Origin: Minwuia thermotolerans
GTDB taxonomy: Bacteria > Pseudomonadota > Alphaproteobacteria > Minwuiales > Minwuiaceae
DNA: 64,000 nucleotides
Reading direction: 5' to 3'
Assembly: GCF_002924445.1 (NCBI RefSeq)
Contig: NZ_PIGG01000031.1
Span: 248,001 to 312,000 of the forward strand
Part shown: in pieces, positions 36,190-44,665 of the stretch
How the letters are laid out: the number at the start of each line of letters is the position of its first letter
Numbering within the stretch: position 1 is the stretch's first letter
Translations under genes and position numbers: made by a program
The notes under the pieces: generated by a model
The model's input: the letters and a program-made list of their open reading frames with translations, nothing else
Told to the model about the DNA's origin: nothing
The model's database searches: none

Positions 36190-37401
36190 TCAGACTTCCT
36201 TGACCGGAATGGCCGTGTCGGCAAGACGCGCGGGATCGACATCGCGTCCTTCGGCGATCCACTTGCGGCCGCGGACATAGTCGCCGCCGACATTGACCGC
36301 GTTGACGCCGGTGACCTTGCCGTCGCGGAGATAGAAGACCGAGAAGGCGCCGCTCGCCGGGTCGCCGCGAACGACGACCTGGTCATCAGGTCCGGGAAGC
36401 CCGGCCATCTGCAGCTTCAGATCGAATTGATCGGACCAGAACCAGGGCACCTCGGCATAGTCGGCGCCCTTGCCCTGCCATTCGTTGGCGATGCAGCGGG
36501 CCTGGTCGACGGCGTTCTGCACCGATTCCAGACGGAGTCGCCGCCCCAGCAGGGCGTTGGGGTGGTCGGTGCAGTCGCCGGCGGCCCAGATCGCCGGATC
36601 CGAGGTCCGGGCCCGTTCATCGACGACGATGCCGTCGCCGATCGCGAGGCCCGCCGTCTCGGCCAGTTCGACATTCGGGATGACGCCGATGCCCACCACG
36701 ATCAGGTCGCAGTCATGGCGCTGGCCGGCGGTATCGACCACTGCTTGGACTCGGTCGGTTCCGACGAATTCGGCGACGCCGGTGTTCAGCAGGATCTCGA
36801 CGCCATGCTTGCGGTGCTGGTCCTCGTAGAACCGGGAGACGGGCTCGGCCACCGCACGCCCCATGACACGGTCCATCATCTCGATCACCTTCACGCGGCA
36901 GCCGATGGTCGACAGCGCCGCCGCCGCCTCCAGCCCGATATAGCCGCCGCCGATAACCACGACGCGGCTGCCCTCGCGCGCCTCGGCGCGGATGGCTTCC
37001 GTGTCGGCGATCGCGCGGATGTAATGGACGCCCGGCAAGGCCGAGCCGGGAATGTCGATACGGCGCAGCCGGGCGCCGGTGCAGAGCGCCAGCAGGTCGT
37101 AGTCGAGCGCCGTGCCGTCCGAGAGCATGGCCTTGCGGCCCTCCCGGTCGATCACGTCGCAGCGGACGCCGAGCTTCAGGTCGATGCCCTTCTTCTCGTA
37201 GAAGTCCGCAGGCCGGAGAAAGGTCTTCTCCACCGGGATCTCGCCCGCCAGCAGCTGTTTCGACAACGGCGGCCGTTCGTAGGGGGGCCAGGTCTCCTCG
37301 CCCACCAGTGTGATGTCGAAGGCCTCGCCTGCGCGGGCAAGCTGCGCCGCCAGGATGCCGCCGGCATGGCCGGCGCCGATGATCACTGCTTTCTGGCTCA
37401 T
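36190..37401 (-). CDS. NAD(P)/FAD-dependent ferredoxin reductase
   Basis: This 403-residue flavoprotein transfers electrons from NAD(P)H to the neighbouring ferredoxin. It has the FAD Rossmann motif IIGAGHAGGILAAQL at the N-terminus, the NAD motif VVIGGGYIGLEAAAALS in the middle, and the second FAD motif VWAAGDCTDHPN (around AIWAAGDCTD). The C-terminal reductase domain is of the rhodocoxin/putidaredoxin-reductase type. The ATG at 37401 follows AAGAAGG. It lies 35 bp from the ferredoxin gene on the same strand. Confidence 0.94.
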   Translation of the reverse strand: MSQKAVIIGAGHAGGILAAQLARAGEAFDITLVGEETWPPYERPPLSKQLLAGEIPVEKTFLRPADFYEKKGIDLKLGVRCDVIDREGRKAMLSDGTALDYDLLALCTGARLRRIDIPGSALPGVHYIRAIADTEAIRAEAREGSRVVVIGGGYIGLEAAAALSTIGCRVKVIEMMDRVMGRAVAEPVSRFYEDQHRKHGVEILLNTGVAEFVGTDRVQAVVDTAGQRHDCDLIVVGIGVIPNVELAETAGLAIGDGIVVDERARTSDPAIWAAGDCTDHPNALLGRRLRLESVQNAVDQARCIANEWQGKGADYAEVPWFWSDQFDLKLQMAGLPGPDDQVVVRGDPASGAFSVFYLRDGKVTGVNAVNVGGDYVRGRKWIAEGRDVDPARLADTAIPVKEV

Positions 37402-37457
37402 GCCGACCTTCTTACGCAAAGACGGGAGACGAAGGAAGACGCGACGGGCCCTCGCGA

Positions 37458-38441
37458 TCAGACCCCGAAGGGCGCGCGCGGACCGTCGAGCGAAGCGGCC
37501 AGGAAGATCAGGCCGAAAGCCAGCAGGGCGAGCGCGCCGAGAACCTTCAGCCCCACCTCGATCCGCCCGATCCAGACCATGTCGCGGGCGGCGAGACCGA
37601 GGGCGAGGCGCTTGGACGCCAGGGTGAGAACGGCCAGCGCCGAGACCGTGACCGCCGTTCCCATCGACATGGCGAAGGTCGCGCCGACACCGGCCCAGTA
37701 GAGGCCGTTGGCGATGGCGAAGACGAGGACGATCAGCGCCCCGCCGCAGGGCCGGATTCCGACTGCCAGCACGATGGGGAGGGCGCGCCGGATGGTGAGC
37801 GGCTCCCGCGTCAGAACCGCCATGTCGGGCCCGTGATGATGGTGATCGTGCCCGTGATCCTGCTCATCATGGCTGTGCCGGTGATGTGGATGCCCGCGTC
37901 CCGTCGCCGCCTGCCAGAGCAGCCAGGCGCCGATCGCCGCGATCAGGCCGAAACTCGCCTGCTCCAGCGACCAGGCCGCGCCGAGCAGCCGCTGTCCAAC
38001 GAGGTCGAAGGCCCATGCGCCGCCGAAGACCAGCGCGATCGCGCTCACGCCCTGCGCCACCGAGGACAGCAAGGCCAGCAGGACGCCCTGCCGCACCGCA
38101 CGTTCGTTGGCCAGAAGGTAGGACGTGATCACTGCCTTGCCGTGCCCGGGGCCGACGGCGTGGAAGACCCCGTAGAGCAGGCTGATGGCAATGAGTCCCC
38201 ACGCGGTCGAGAGGCTGTAATCCTGCTTCAGCACCCGGACGGCCCCGGCCAGCTGGCGGTAGAGCTCGCCCTGGATGCGGCGGACCTCCGCCATTGCCTC
38301 GCCGTACCAGGATGGTTTCGCCGCTTCCGCCTGCGGCGCCGGACCGCGCTGAAAGGGCGAGCTCTGCTGGGCCGCGGCTGGGGCGTTCGCAGCGATCAGG
38401 AACGCCAGCAGCGCGCCGGCAAGAAGAATCAGCGGCCGCAT
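37458..38441 (-). CDS. NicO-family nickel/cobalt exporter with His-rich loop
   Basis: This 327-residue membrane protein has a signal-like N-terminal helix, a soluble linker, and six predicted helices. The family signature HAVGPGHGK lies at residues 94-102. A loop at residues 184-203 is rich in histidine (HPHHRHSHDEQDHGHDHHHH), a likely nickel or cobalt sensor or chelator. A second signature, GIRPCGGALIVLVFAIANGL, follows. Its start overlaps the stop of the upstream DUF1007 gene by 13 bases, so they are cotranslated. The metal is inferred from the family only; urease or hydrogenase genes are not in the window. Confidence 0.9.
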   Translation of the reverse strand: MRPLILLAGALLAFLIAANAPAAAQQSSPFQRGPAPQAEAAKPSWYGEAMAEVRRIQGELYRQLAGAVRVLKQDYSLSTAWGLIAISLLYGVFHAVGPGHGKAVITSYLLANERAVRQGVLLALLSSVAQGVSAIALVFGGAWAFDLVGQRLLGAAWSLEQASFGLIAAIGAWLLWQAATGRGHPHHRHSHDEQDHGHDHHHHGPDMAVLTREPLTIRRALPIVLAVGIRPCGGALIVLVFAIANGLYWAGVGATFAMSMGTAVTVSALAVLTLASKRLALGLAARDMVWIGRIEVGLKVLGALALLAFGLIFLAASLDGPRAPFGV

Positions 38442-39073
38442 CTCAGGCTGACGACCGGTGCGAAAGCCGCGGCCCAGGCGCTGTCCTGTGTGAGGGACGC
38501 GACTTCGGTGTCGGATACGTTCTCGGGTTGCTCGCCTGCCGCCATCCCGACGGCGCTGCAGTTGCCCGGCGCGCCCCCGACCAGGGCCACCTCGGCGGCG
38601 GGATCGGTATCGAAGGCGACATAGTAGCTCGGATCCACGGTGCGCAGGCGGACGGCCACGTCGGCCGGACTGACAGGATATTCCAGCGGCAGGACGAACC
38701 ACATCACCAGAACGCCGTCGTCGTCCTCGGCCCCGAATTCCGTCACCTTCCCCAAGCCGGCCTCAGCCGTGCCGACCAGAACCTCGGTGAAGTAGTTCCA
38801 TTCCGCCAGGTGGCCGACATTGGTGGCGGCGAGTTCGGCGAGTTCAGCCTCCGACGTCTTGCCGTCGCTGTCGGCGTCGGAGCCCTGGATGGCGAAGGCG
38901 GAATACAGTTCGTCGAAACGCCATGTGGTGCGCACGGCGGAGACGCGGCCCTGATCGTCGAAGATGAAGGCGGTTCTGGTGTCGACCCAGACATGCGGGT
39001 GCGCGCTGACCGCCGTCGCCGCCAGCAGCGGCAGCGCCGCCGCCAGAATGGCCGAAACAAACACGCGTCCCAT
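38429..39073 (-). CDS. DUF1007 family periplasmic protein, partner of NicO exporter
   Basis: This 214-residue protein has a signal peptide ([24 protein letters not shown]) and then [14 protein letters not shown], the His-Pro-His start of DUF1007 proteins, which often accompany NicO/RcnA-type exporters. It ends with [24 protein letters not shown]. The ATG at 39073 has GGAGG eleven bases upstream. Its role is probably to deliver or sense metal in the periplasm; this is inferred from gene pairing. Confidence 0.88.
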   Translation of the reverse strand: MGRVFVSAILAAALPLLAATAVSAHPHVWVDTRTAFIFDDQGRVSAVRTTWRFDELYSAFAIQGSDADSDGKTSEAELAELAATNVGHLAEWNYFTEVLVGTAEAGLGKVTEFGAEDDDGVLVMWFVLPLEYPVSPADVAVRLRTVDPSYYVAFDTDPAAEVALVGGAPGNCSAVGMAAGEQPENVSDTEVASLTQDSAWAAAFAPVVSLRCGR

Positions 39074-39314
39074 TCCACTGACCTCCGAACCGGTGAACCT
39101 TCCTATCACACGCGCCGTGCGGTGCGCATCGGGGAATCGCTGTGCATCCGCAGAAACGAAGCGTTTCCATCGACGGGGCCTGACTCGGGACGCAGGCAGC
39201 ATATCTCCGGTGCAGCAGCGTCTTCCGAGCGGGCGGACATGTCGCTGTCGTCGCAAACCCGCCCCTCCCCCACATCGGCCACAACGGCCGGGTACAACAA
39301 GAAAGGTATTCCCC

Positions 39315-39953
39315 ATGACCAAGGTACTGGTTCTCTACTACAGCGCGTTCGGCCACGTCGAAACCATGGCCAAGGCCGTGGCCGAAGGCGCGCAGTCCGT
39401 CGCGGGCGCCAAGGTTGACCTGAAGCGTGTCCCGGAAACGGTCCCCGATGACATCGCGCAGGCGAAGGGCTTCAAGCGCGACCGGGACGTCGAGATCGCC
39501 AGCCCGGAAGAGCTGGAAAACTACGACGCCATCATCTTCGGCACGCCCACCCGCTTCGGCATGATGTGCGGACAGATGCGCAATTTCCTCGACCAGACCG
39601 GGGCGCTCTGGGCCACGGGCAAGCTGGTCGGCAAGGTCGGCGGCGTCTTCACCTCGTCGGCCACCCAGCATGGCGGTCAGGAGAGCACGATCCTCTCCTT
39701 CCACACCACGCTGCTGCATCAGGGCATGGTCGTCGCCGGGCTGCCCTACGCCTTCCAGGGCCAGATGGGTCTGGACGAGATCAAGGGCGGTTCGCCCTAC
39801 GGCGCCTCCACCATCGCCGGCGGCGACGGCTCGCGGCAGCCGTCCGAGGTCGAACTGGAGGGCGCCCGCTTCCAGGGCCGCCACATCACCGAGATTGCGA
39901 GCCGCCTGAAGGGTCAGCTCAGTGCGGGCGTGCCGGCGGCGGAGGCGGCGTAA
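39315..39953 (+). CDS. wrbA: NAD(P)H:quinone oxidoreductase WrbA
   Basis: WrbA is an FMN flavoprotein that reduces quinones by two electrons and so limits redox cycling. The 212-residue protein has the flavodoxin-like N-terminus ([20 protein letters not shown]) and the WrbA segments [35 protein letters not shown] and [16 protein letters not shown]. The ATG at 39315 follows AAGAAAGG. Its 3' end overlaps the last 35 bases of the convergent secreted-protein gene. Confidence 0.96.
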   Translation: MTKVLVLYYSAFGHVETMAKAVAEGAQSVAGAKVDLKRVPETVPDDIAQAKGFKRDRDVEIASPEELENYDAIIFGTPTRFGMMCGQMRNFLDQTGALWATGKLVGKVGGVFTSSATQHGGQESTILSFHTTLLHQGMVVAGLPYAFQGQMGLDEIKGGSPYGASTIAGGDGSRQPSEVELEGARFQGRHITEIASRLKGQLSAGVPAAEAA

Positions 39954-40335
39954 CCTCCGCCTCCTCGTCGCAGATCACGGCATAGGGCGCGTCGAGGCGC
40001 TGTCCGCGGTAGCGGATGGCGCCCGTGCGCGTGTCCACCGTGACCTCGCCGGCGTTGACCTCGACTTCACCGAGAAATGGCGGCGCAACCGCAAGGAACT
40101 CCGTGATCGGTATGAGGAGCTGGATCGAGACTTCGGACGGCGGCGTGACATTGGAACCGCCGCCGATGTCGGCAGGCGCAACCGGCCGGCCATGGACATC
40201 CACGCCGGGCTGATAGGCGACGTCCGGCGCCGGCTGGTGTAGCTCCGCCAGGCGGCAGCGGCCCTCCTCGATCACCACGGTCTGGGCCACGGCGGCGAAG
40301 GGCAGAAGACACAGCAGGGCGGAAATCCATCGCAT
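39919..40335 (-). CDS. Small secreted protein of unknown function
   Basis: This 138-residue protein has a signal peptide ([18 protein letters not shown]) and a beta-rich mature region with [17 protein letters not shown] and [23 protein letters not shown]. It ends in a Pro-rich tail ([12 protein letters not shown]). It has two cysteines that could pair. It overlaps wrbA tail-to-tail by 35 bases, and the divergent hydroxyacid dehydrogenase starts 60 bases away. I recognise no family. The real gene status is supported by the clean signal peptide and coherent composition. Confidence 0.7.
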   Translation of the reverse strand: MRWISALLCLLPFAAVAQTVVIEEGRCRLAELHQPAPDVAYQPGVDVHGRPVAPADIGGGSNVTPPSEVSIQLLIPITEFLAVAPPFLGEVEVNAGEVTVDTRTGAIRYRGQRLDAPYAVICDEEAEVTPPPPPARPH

Positions 40336-40394
40336 CCCGGCAGCCTGCCCGACTATCCTCAGCAAAACCTTAAAACGCCCCCTGAGGAACCGCC

Positions 40395-41426
40395 TTGCCG
40401 AAGATCGTCTACCTCGACGCCTTTCCCGCAGACAACGCGCTCGACATCCTCAAGCCCCATGCGCCGGGACTCGAGGTCGTCCGGATCGGCCGCGACCAGC
40501 CGCTCGAGGACAGCTTCGCCGCGCTCGCCGATGCGCATGCCTATCAGTGCGTGCCGGCGCGTGACGAGGTGCCGGAGCCATTGCGCATTCATCGCGAGTT
40601 CCTGGCACGCGCGCCGGAACTGCTCGTCGTCTCCTCGGGCGGCTCGGGGGTCGATACCTTCGACATCGACGCCTGCACGGAGGCCGGGGTGCTGGTGGTC
40701 AACCAGGCCGGCGGCAACGCCGAGGCGGTGGCCGAGCACGCGCTTGGCATGATGCTCATGCTGCTGAAGAAGGCGCCGCAGTCCGACCGTGCGCTGCGAC
40801 GCGGCTGGAACGGCGCGCGCGTCGAGTTCCGCGGCGCCGATCTGCTGGGCAAGACGGTCGGCATCATCGGCCTGGGCCATGTCGGCGCGCGCATGGCCGA
40901 AATCTGCCGCAGCGCGTTCCGCTGCGAGGTTCTGGCCTGCGACCCCTATATCGCCCGCGCCGATTTCGCAGAACGCAATGCGGTTCAGGCCGATTTCGAA
41001 GAAGTGCTGACGCGGGCCGACATCGTCACGGTCCATACGCCGCTGACGCCGGAGACGCGCGGCATGTTGAATGCCGAAGCTTTCGCCCGGATGAAGCCCG
41101 GGGCCCTGTTCGTCACCACGGCGCGCGGTTCGATCCACGACGAGGCGGCGCTGGCCGAAGCGCTGGAAAGCGGCCGTCTGGGCGGCGCGGGCCTTGATGT
41201 CTGGGACACGGAGCCGCCGGCGGCGGATCATCCCCTGCTCGGCTTCGACAACGTCATCGCCACGCCGCACACGGCCGGCGTGACCAGGGACAGCCGGGAA
41301 CGCATGGCCGAGTATGCCGCAACACAGCTGATTGGGCTGATGGCCGGCGGCGACCCTGCCCGGCCCGTGAACCCTGAGGTCCTGCCCCGTTACCGTGCCC
41401 GGTTCCGGGAGATTCTCGGTGGATGA
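40395..41426 (+). CDS. D-2-hydroxyacid dehydrogenase family protein
   Basis: This 343-residue NAD-dependent enzyme has the Rossmann motif GIIGLGHVGARMAEI, the active-site Arg in TTARGSIHDEAAL, an acidic residue in DVWDTEPPAADHPL and the catalytic His in ATPHTAGVT. The N-terminal substrate domain includes SSGGSGVDTFDIDAC. Relatives act on phosphoglycerate, glyoxylate or other 2-oxo acids; the substrate here is unknown. The first start is a TTG at 40395 with GAGG nearby. No ATG lies close, so a TTG start is likely. Confidence 0.9.
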   Translation: MPKIVYLDAFPADNALDILKPHAPGLEVVRIGRDQPLEDSFAALADAHAYQCVPARDEVPEPLRIHREFLARAPELLVVSSGGSGVDTFDIDACTEAGVLVVNQAGGNAEAVAEHALGMMLMLLKKAPQSDRALRRGWNGARVEFRGADLLGKTVGIIGLGHVGARMAEICRSAFRCEVLACDPYIARADFAERNAVQADFEEVLTRADIVTVHTPLTPETRGMLNAEAFARMKPGALFVTTARGSIHDEAALAEALESGRLGGAGLDVWDTEPPAADHPLLGFDNVIATPHTAGVTRDSRERMAEYAATQLIGLMAGGDPARPVNPEVLPRYRARFREILGG

Positions 41427-41432
41427 GGAAGG

Positions 41433-42821
41433 TCAATCCTGCTCCAGCAGTTCCGGGGCGATGGCGTCCTCGATCAGTTCGTCCGGCAGGCGCTTCTTGG
41501 TCTTGGCGCCGAGCTGGCGCAGCGTTTCGGCCTGGTTGACCAGATTCCCGCGGCCGGTCGAGAGCTTGCCCATCGCCTGGTCATGGGCCTGGGTCGCGGA
41601 ATCCAGACCCTTGCGGATCCGCGACATGTCGGAGACGAAGCCCTCGAACTTGTCGTAGAGCAGCCCCGCCCGGCTGGCGATCTCCTCGGCGTTCTTCTGC
41701 TGGCGCTCCACCTGCCAGAGGTTCGCCACCGTACGCAGCAGCGTGATCAGCGTGGTCGGCGTGGCGATGGTGATGTTCTGGCCGATGGCAAAGCCGGTCA
41801 GGTCCGGCGCCGTTTCCAGCGCCGCGGCGAAGGCGCCCTCGATCGGCACGAACATGATGACATAGTCGGGGGTCACACCGGCGATGCGGCTGTAGTCCTT
41901 CGACGACAGATCCCGGATATGGCCGCGCAGCGAATCGACGTGCCGCTTCAGCCCCGCGGCGCGGCCGGCTTCGTCCTCGGCGTTGACGAATTCCTCGAAG
42001 GCGACGAGGGAGACCTTTGAATCGACGATGATCTTGTGATCGTTGGGCAGGTTGACCACGACGTCCGGGCGGAGCCGGCGACCGTCCTCCATCGTCTCGC
42101 TCTGCTGGGTCGCGTATTCCTCGCCCTCGCGCAGACCGGACTTCTCCAGGATGGTGGAGAGGATCATCTCGCCCCAGGCGCCCTGGGTCTGGGTCCGGCC
42201 CTTGAGCGCCCGGGTGAGGTTCAGCGTTTCCCGCGTCATCTCCCCGCTGCGCTCGCTGAGCATGCGGATCTGCTCGGCCAGCGTCGCGCGGCCCGTCGCC
42301 GCCTCCTGCTGGGCGTGGGTCATGCCCTGCTGGAACTCGACGATCTTCTGGCGCAGCGGGTTCAGCAGTCCCTCGATCTGCTCCCGGTTCTGCTGGCGGA
42401 AGGTCTGGCCGTGCTTCGCCATCACCTCCTCGGCCAGCAGGCGGAACTCCTTGGTCATCGCCTCCCGGGCGTCCTTGAGTTCGGCGATCTGCTGCTCGGC
42501 GCGCTCGGCATCCTTCTGCCGTTCGACCCGGAGCGTGGCGAGGTCGCGCTCCAGCGTTCCCGCCCGGTTCCGCTCCGCCTCCAGCCGCGCCTCCAGCTTC
42601 GCCGTCGCCTCGCGGGCCTCCCGCTCGTCGGCTTCGAGACGGCGTACCGCCTCCTCCAGGCGCGCGGCCTGTCCCTCGGCTGCGATGCGGGCGTCGCGTT
42701 CGGCCGCGGCGTCGCCGTTTCCCGAGGCGGCCCGGCGCACGGCGAGATAGGCCGCGACCGCCACGAGAACCGCGGCGGCCAGGGCGACCGCCGCCACGGG
42801 TCCGATTCCGGCCATGTCCAT
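41433..42821 (-). CDS. rmuC: DNA recombination protein RmuC
   Basis: RmuC is a nuclease-fold protein thought to limit DNA inversions at short repeats. The 462-residue protein has an N-terminal membrane helix (residues 8-28), a long coiled coil (about 35-130), and the RmuC catalytic-like domain with QGAWGEMILSTILEKSGL and RPDVVVNLPNDHKIIVDSKVSL. The stop is six bases from the convergent dehydrogenase stop, a tight tail-to-tail arrangement. Confidence 0.94.
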   Translation of the reverse strand: MDMAGIGPVAAVALAAAVLVAVAAYLAVRRAASGNGDAAAERDARIAAEGQAARLEEAVRRLEADEREAREATAKLEARLEAERNRAGTLERDLATLRVERQKDAERAEQQIAELKDAREAMTKEFRLLAEEVMAKHGQTFRQQNREQIEGLLNPLRQKIVEFQQGMTHAQQEAATGRATLAEQIRMLSERSGEMTRETLNLTRALKGRTQTQGAWGEMILSTILEKSGLREGEEYATQQSETMEDGRRLRPDVVVNLPNDHKIIVDSKVSLVAFEEFVNAEDEAGRAAGLKRHVDSLRGHIRDLSSKDYSRIAGVTPDYVIMFVPIEGAFAAALETAPDLTGFAIGQNITIATPTTLITLLRTVANLWQVERQQKNAEEIASRAGLLYDKFEGFVSDMSRIRKGLDSATQAHDQAMGKLSTGRGNLVNQAETLRQLGAKTKKRLPDELIEDAIAPELLEQD

Positions 42822-42898
42822 TCCCCGGTCTCCTTCGGCTGCAAGGGGACCAATCTAACCGAGTCGCGAACGGACTGCGAACGTGCTATGGAGGAAAA

Positions 42899-43075
42899 AT
42901 GAGCGAGGAAGGCTACATCATAGCCCGCGTGGTGTTCCTGCTGGCGGTGCTGATCCTGGTGGTGCCGGCCTTCGTGCGCATGCGGCCCGACATGCGGACG
43001 GCGCTGCGGCACGTGGCGCTGTGGATGGGCCTGACGGCAGCCGCGGCGATCGCCTACCGGCTGCTCTACAGCTGA
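42899..43075 (+). CDS. 58-residue membrane protein
   Basis: This short gene has two hydrophobic segments: MSEEGYIIARVVFLLAVLIL to about residue 25, and HVALWMGLTAAAAIAYRLLY at 38-57. They are joined by RMRPDMRTALR. GGAGG lies six bases upstream of the ATG. The second segment resembles the N-terminal membrane part of TIGR02281-type membrane-anchored aspartyl proteases, but no protease domain follows. Its last ten bases overlap the convergent 129-residue gene. It is divergent from rmuC, with 77 bp between starts. Confidence 0.7.
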   Translation: MSEEGYIIARVVFLLAVLILVVPAFVRMRPDMRTALRHVALWMGLTAAAAIAYRLLYS

Positions 43076-43455
43076 ACCAGTTCCGCGTTTTCCTGCGCCG
43101 CCCTGCGATCTTCCTGATGACGGATTTCGGCTTCACGCGCCGCGGAAAAGGCCGGACGAAGGCGCTGTGCAAGCGACACCCGCCCCTGCTCCAGCGCCTG
43201 CTCCACTGCCGCCGCGATCTTGTCGGTCAGGCGCCGCATGTAGGGCTCCTTCTGGGAGAGCTTGCGCACGCAGCGGCGCATCCGCACGCGCGAGACGATG
43301 CGCTCGATCTCGCCGCTCTCCAGCGCCTCGATCATCTGCGCCGTGGTCACGTTCTCCGCCTCCGGCCCGAAGCGGCGGACCAGATCCTCGGCCTGCCAGC
43401 GTTCCTCGTCGGTGAATTCGTCCAGTTCGCCAATCGCGGCCTTCAGTGCCGTCAT
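43066..43455 (-). CDS. Helical protein of unknown function downstream of glxA-like regulator
   Basis: This is a 129-residue soluble, charged, mostly alpha-helical protein (MTALKAAIGELDEFTDEERW, then DLVRRFGPEAENVTTAQMIEALE). It ends HQEDRRAAQENAELVQL. I recognise no domain. CAGGAG lies upstream of the ATG, inside the end of the regulator gene, and the two genes are only four bases apart, so they are probably co-translated. It might modulate the regulator, but nothing in the sequence proves it. Confidence 0.75.
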   Translation of the reverse strand: MTALKAAIGELDEFTDEERWQAEDLVRRFGPEAENVTTAQMIEALESGEIERIVSRVRMRRCVRKLSQKEPYMRRLTDKIAAAVEQALEQGRVSLAQRLRPAFSAAREAEIRHQEDRRAAQENAELVQL

Positions 43456-43459
43456 CGTC

Positions 43460-44554
43460 TCATCTCCTGATCGGGGCGATGCCAATCGCACCAGCCATTC
43501 GTGAAGATGCAGTAAACGGGCCAGCCGCCGCCGGACGTGGCCAGGAACGGAAGCGCTGGCGATAGCGAGCGGGCGTCACGCCGACCCGCCGCTTGAACAG
43601 CCGGCGGAAGAACGCCGGATCGGCATAGCCCACGGCGAGCGCCACATCCTCGACCGGATCGCCAGTGGTTTCCAGAATCTGCTTCGCCTCCTCGATCCTC
43701 AGGGCCTGGACATAATCGACCGGCGTGTAGCCTGTCGCCGCCTTGAAGCGGCGCTTGAAGGTCCGTTCCGCCAGTCCCGAACGGTTGATCATCCGCTTCA
43801 CTGGTGAGGATTCCGTGTAGTTCGCGGCGATCCAGCTCTGACAGGCGCCGATGACCGCATCGTCATGCGCCCTCGGCCGGCCCATGGCGGAAAAGGGAAG
43901 CTGGCCGTCCGAGCGGTCGCCGAGAACGAAGATTCTGGCGATGCGCTGCGCCTCCTCCTCACCGGCAAAACGGGCGACAAGATAGAGCGCAAGGTCTTCC
44001 CAGGAGCCTGGCCCCCCGCTGGTGACGAGGCGGTGTTCAGGCCCGGCAGGCGAAAGAATGCGCTCGGAACGAAGGCGTACGGCGGAATAGTGCTCCCGGA
44101 ACAGGCTGGCAGCACTCCAGTGGGTGGTCGCCTCAACCCCGTCCAGAAGCCCCGTCTCCGCCAGCAGCACCGCGCCGGTGCAGACCGAGCAGATCACAGC
44201 GCCCCGCTCCCACTCTTCGCGTAGCCATTGAATTTCCGGCCCCCAGCGGCCTGCTGGCGGTATGCCGTCCGTAAGGTCGAGATCCCCGATCACGATCAGG
44301 TCCGAGCACGAGGTTTCGGCAAGATCCGCATGCGGCGCGATGGGCACGCCGAGGGCTGTCGTGAAGACACGCCTTTCGCGCGCGACGATCCGGGCCGCCA
44401 TGCGCCGCGCGTCCGATCGCTCGCCCGTCAAGGCCTCCCAGGCCACGCCGACGCCAGCGAATATCTCCAGGAAGGCGTGCAGCGCCGTCGGCGTGCTCTC
44501 TGGCACAGCAAGCAGGCTCGCTCGTACCGGCGTGAAGTCCGATTCGTTGAACAT
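43460..44554 (-). CDS. GlxA-type AraC-family transcriptional regulator
   Basis: This 364-residue regulator has an N-terminal DJ-1/PfpI-like domain (with AVICSVCTGAVLLAETGLLDG, a nucleophile-elbow Cys) and a C-terminal AraC DNA-binding domain. The two helix-turn-helix units are around GLAERTFKRRFKAATGYTP and DVALAVGYADPAFFRRLFKR. It is divergent from the beta-lactamase-fold gene, with 111 bp between starts, and probably controls it. The natural ligand is unknown. Confidence 0.92.
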   Translation of the reverse strand: MFNESDFTPVRASLLAVPESTPTALHAFLEIFAGVGVAWEALTGERSDARRMAARIVARERRVFTTALGVPIAPHADLAETSCSDLIVIGDLDLTDGIPPAGRWGPEIQWLREEWERGAVICSVCTGAVLLAETGLLDGVEATTHWSAASLFREHYSAVRLRSERILSPAGPEHRLVTSGGPGSWEDLALYLVARFAGEEEAQRIARIFVLGDRSDGQLPFSAMGRPRAHDDAVIGACQSWIAANYTESSPVKRMINRSGLAERTFKRRFKAATGYTPVDYVQALRIEEAKQILETTGDPVEDVALAVGYADPAFFRRLFKRRVGVTPARYRQRFRSWPRPAAAGPFTASSRMAGAIGIAPIRR

Positions 44555-44665
44555 GATCGCGCATTTGGCACAAATGACCCGTTTTTGTCCATTCTCACAC
44601 TGACGTCACCCCCGGATACGGGGCATCACGGCCTCATTAGGCAATCTCGAACGAAGGACGAAACG

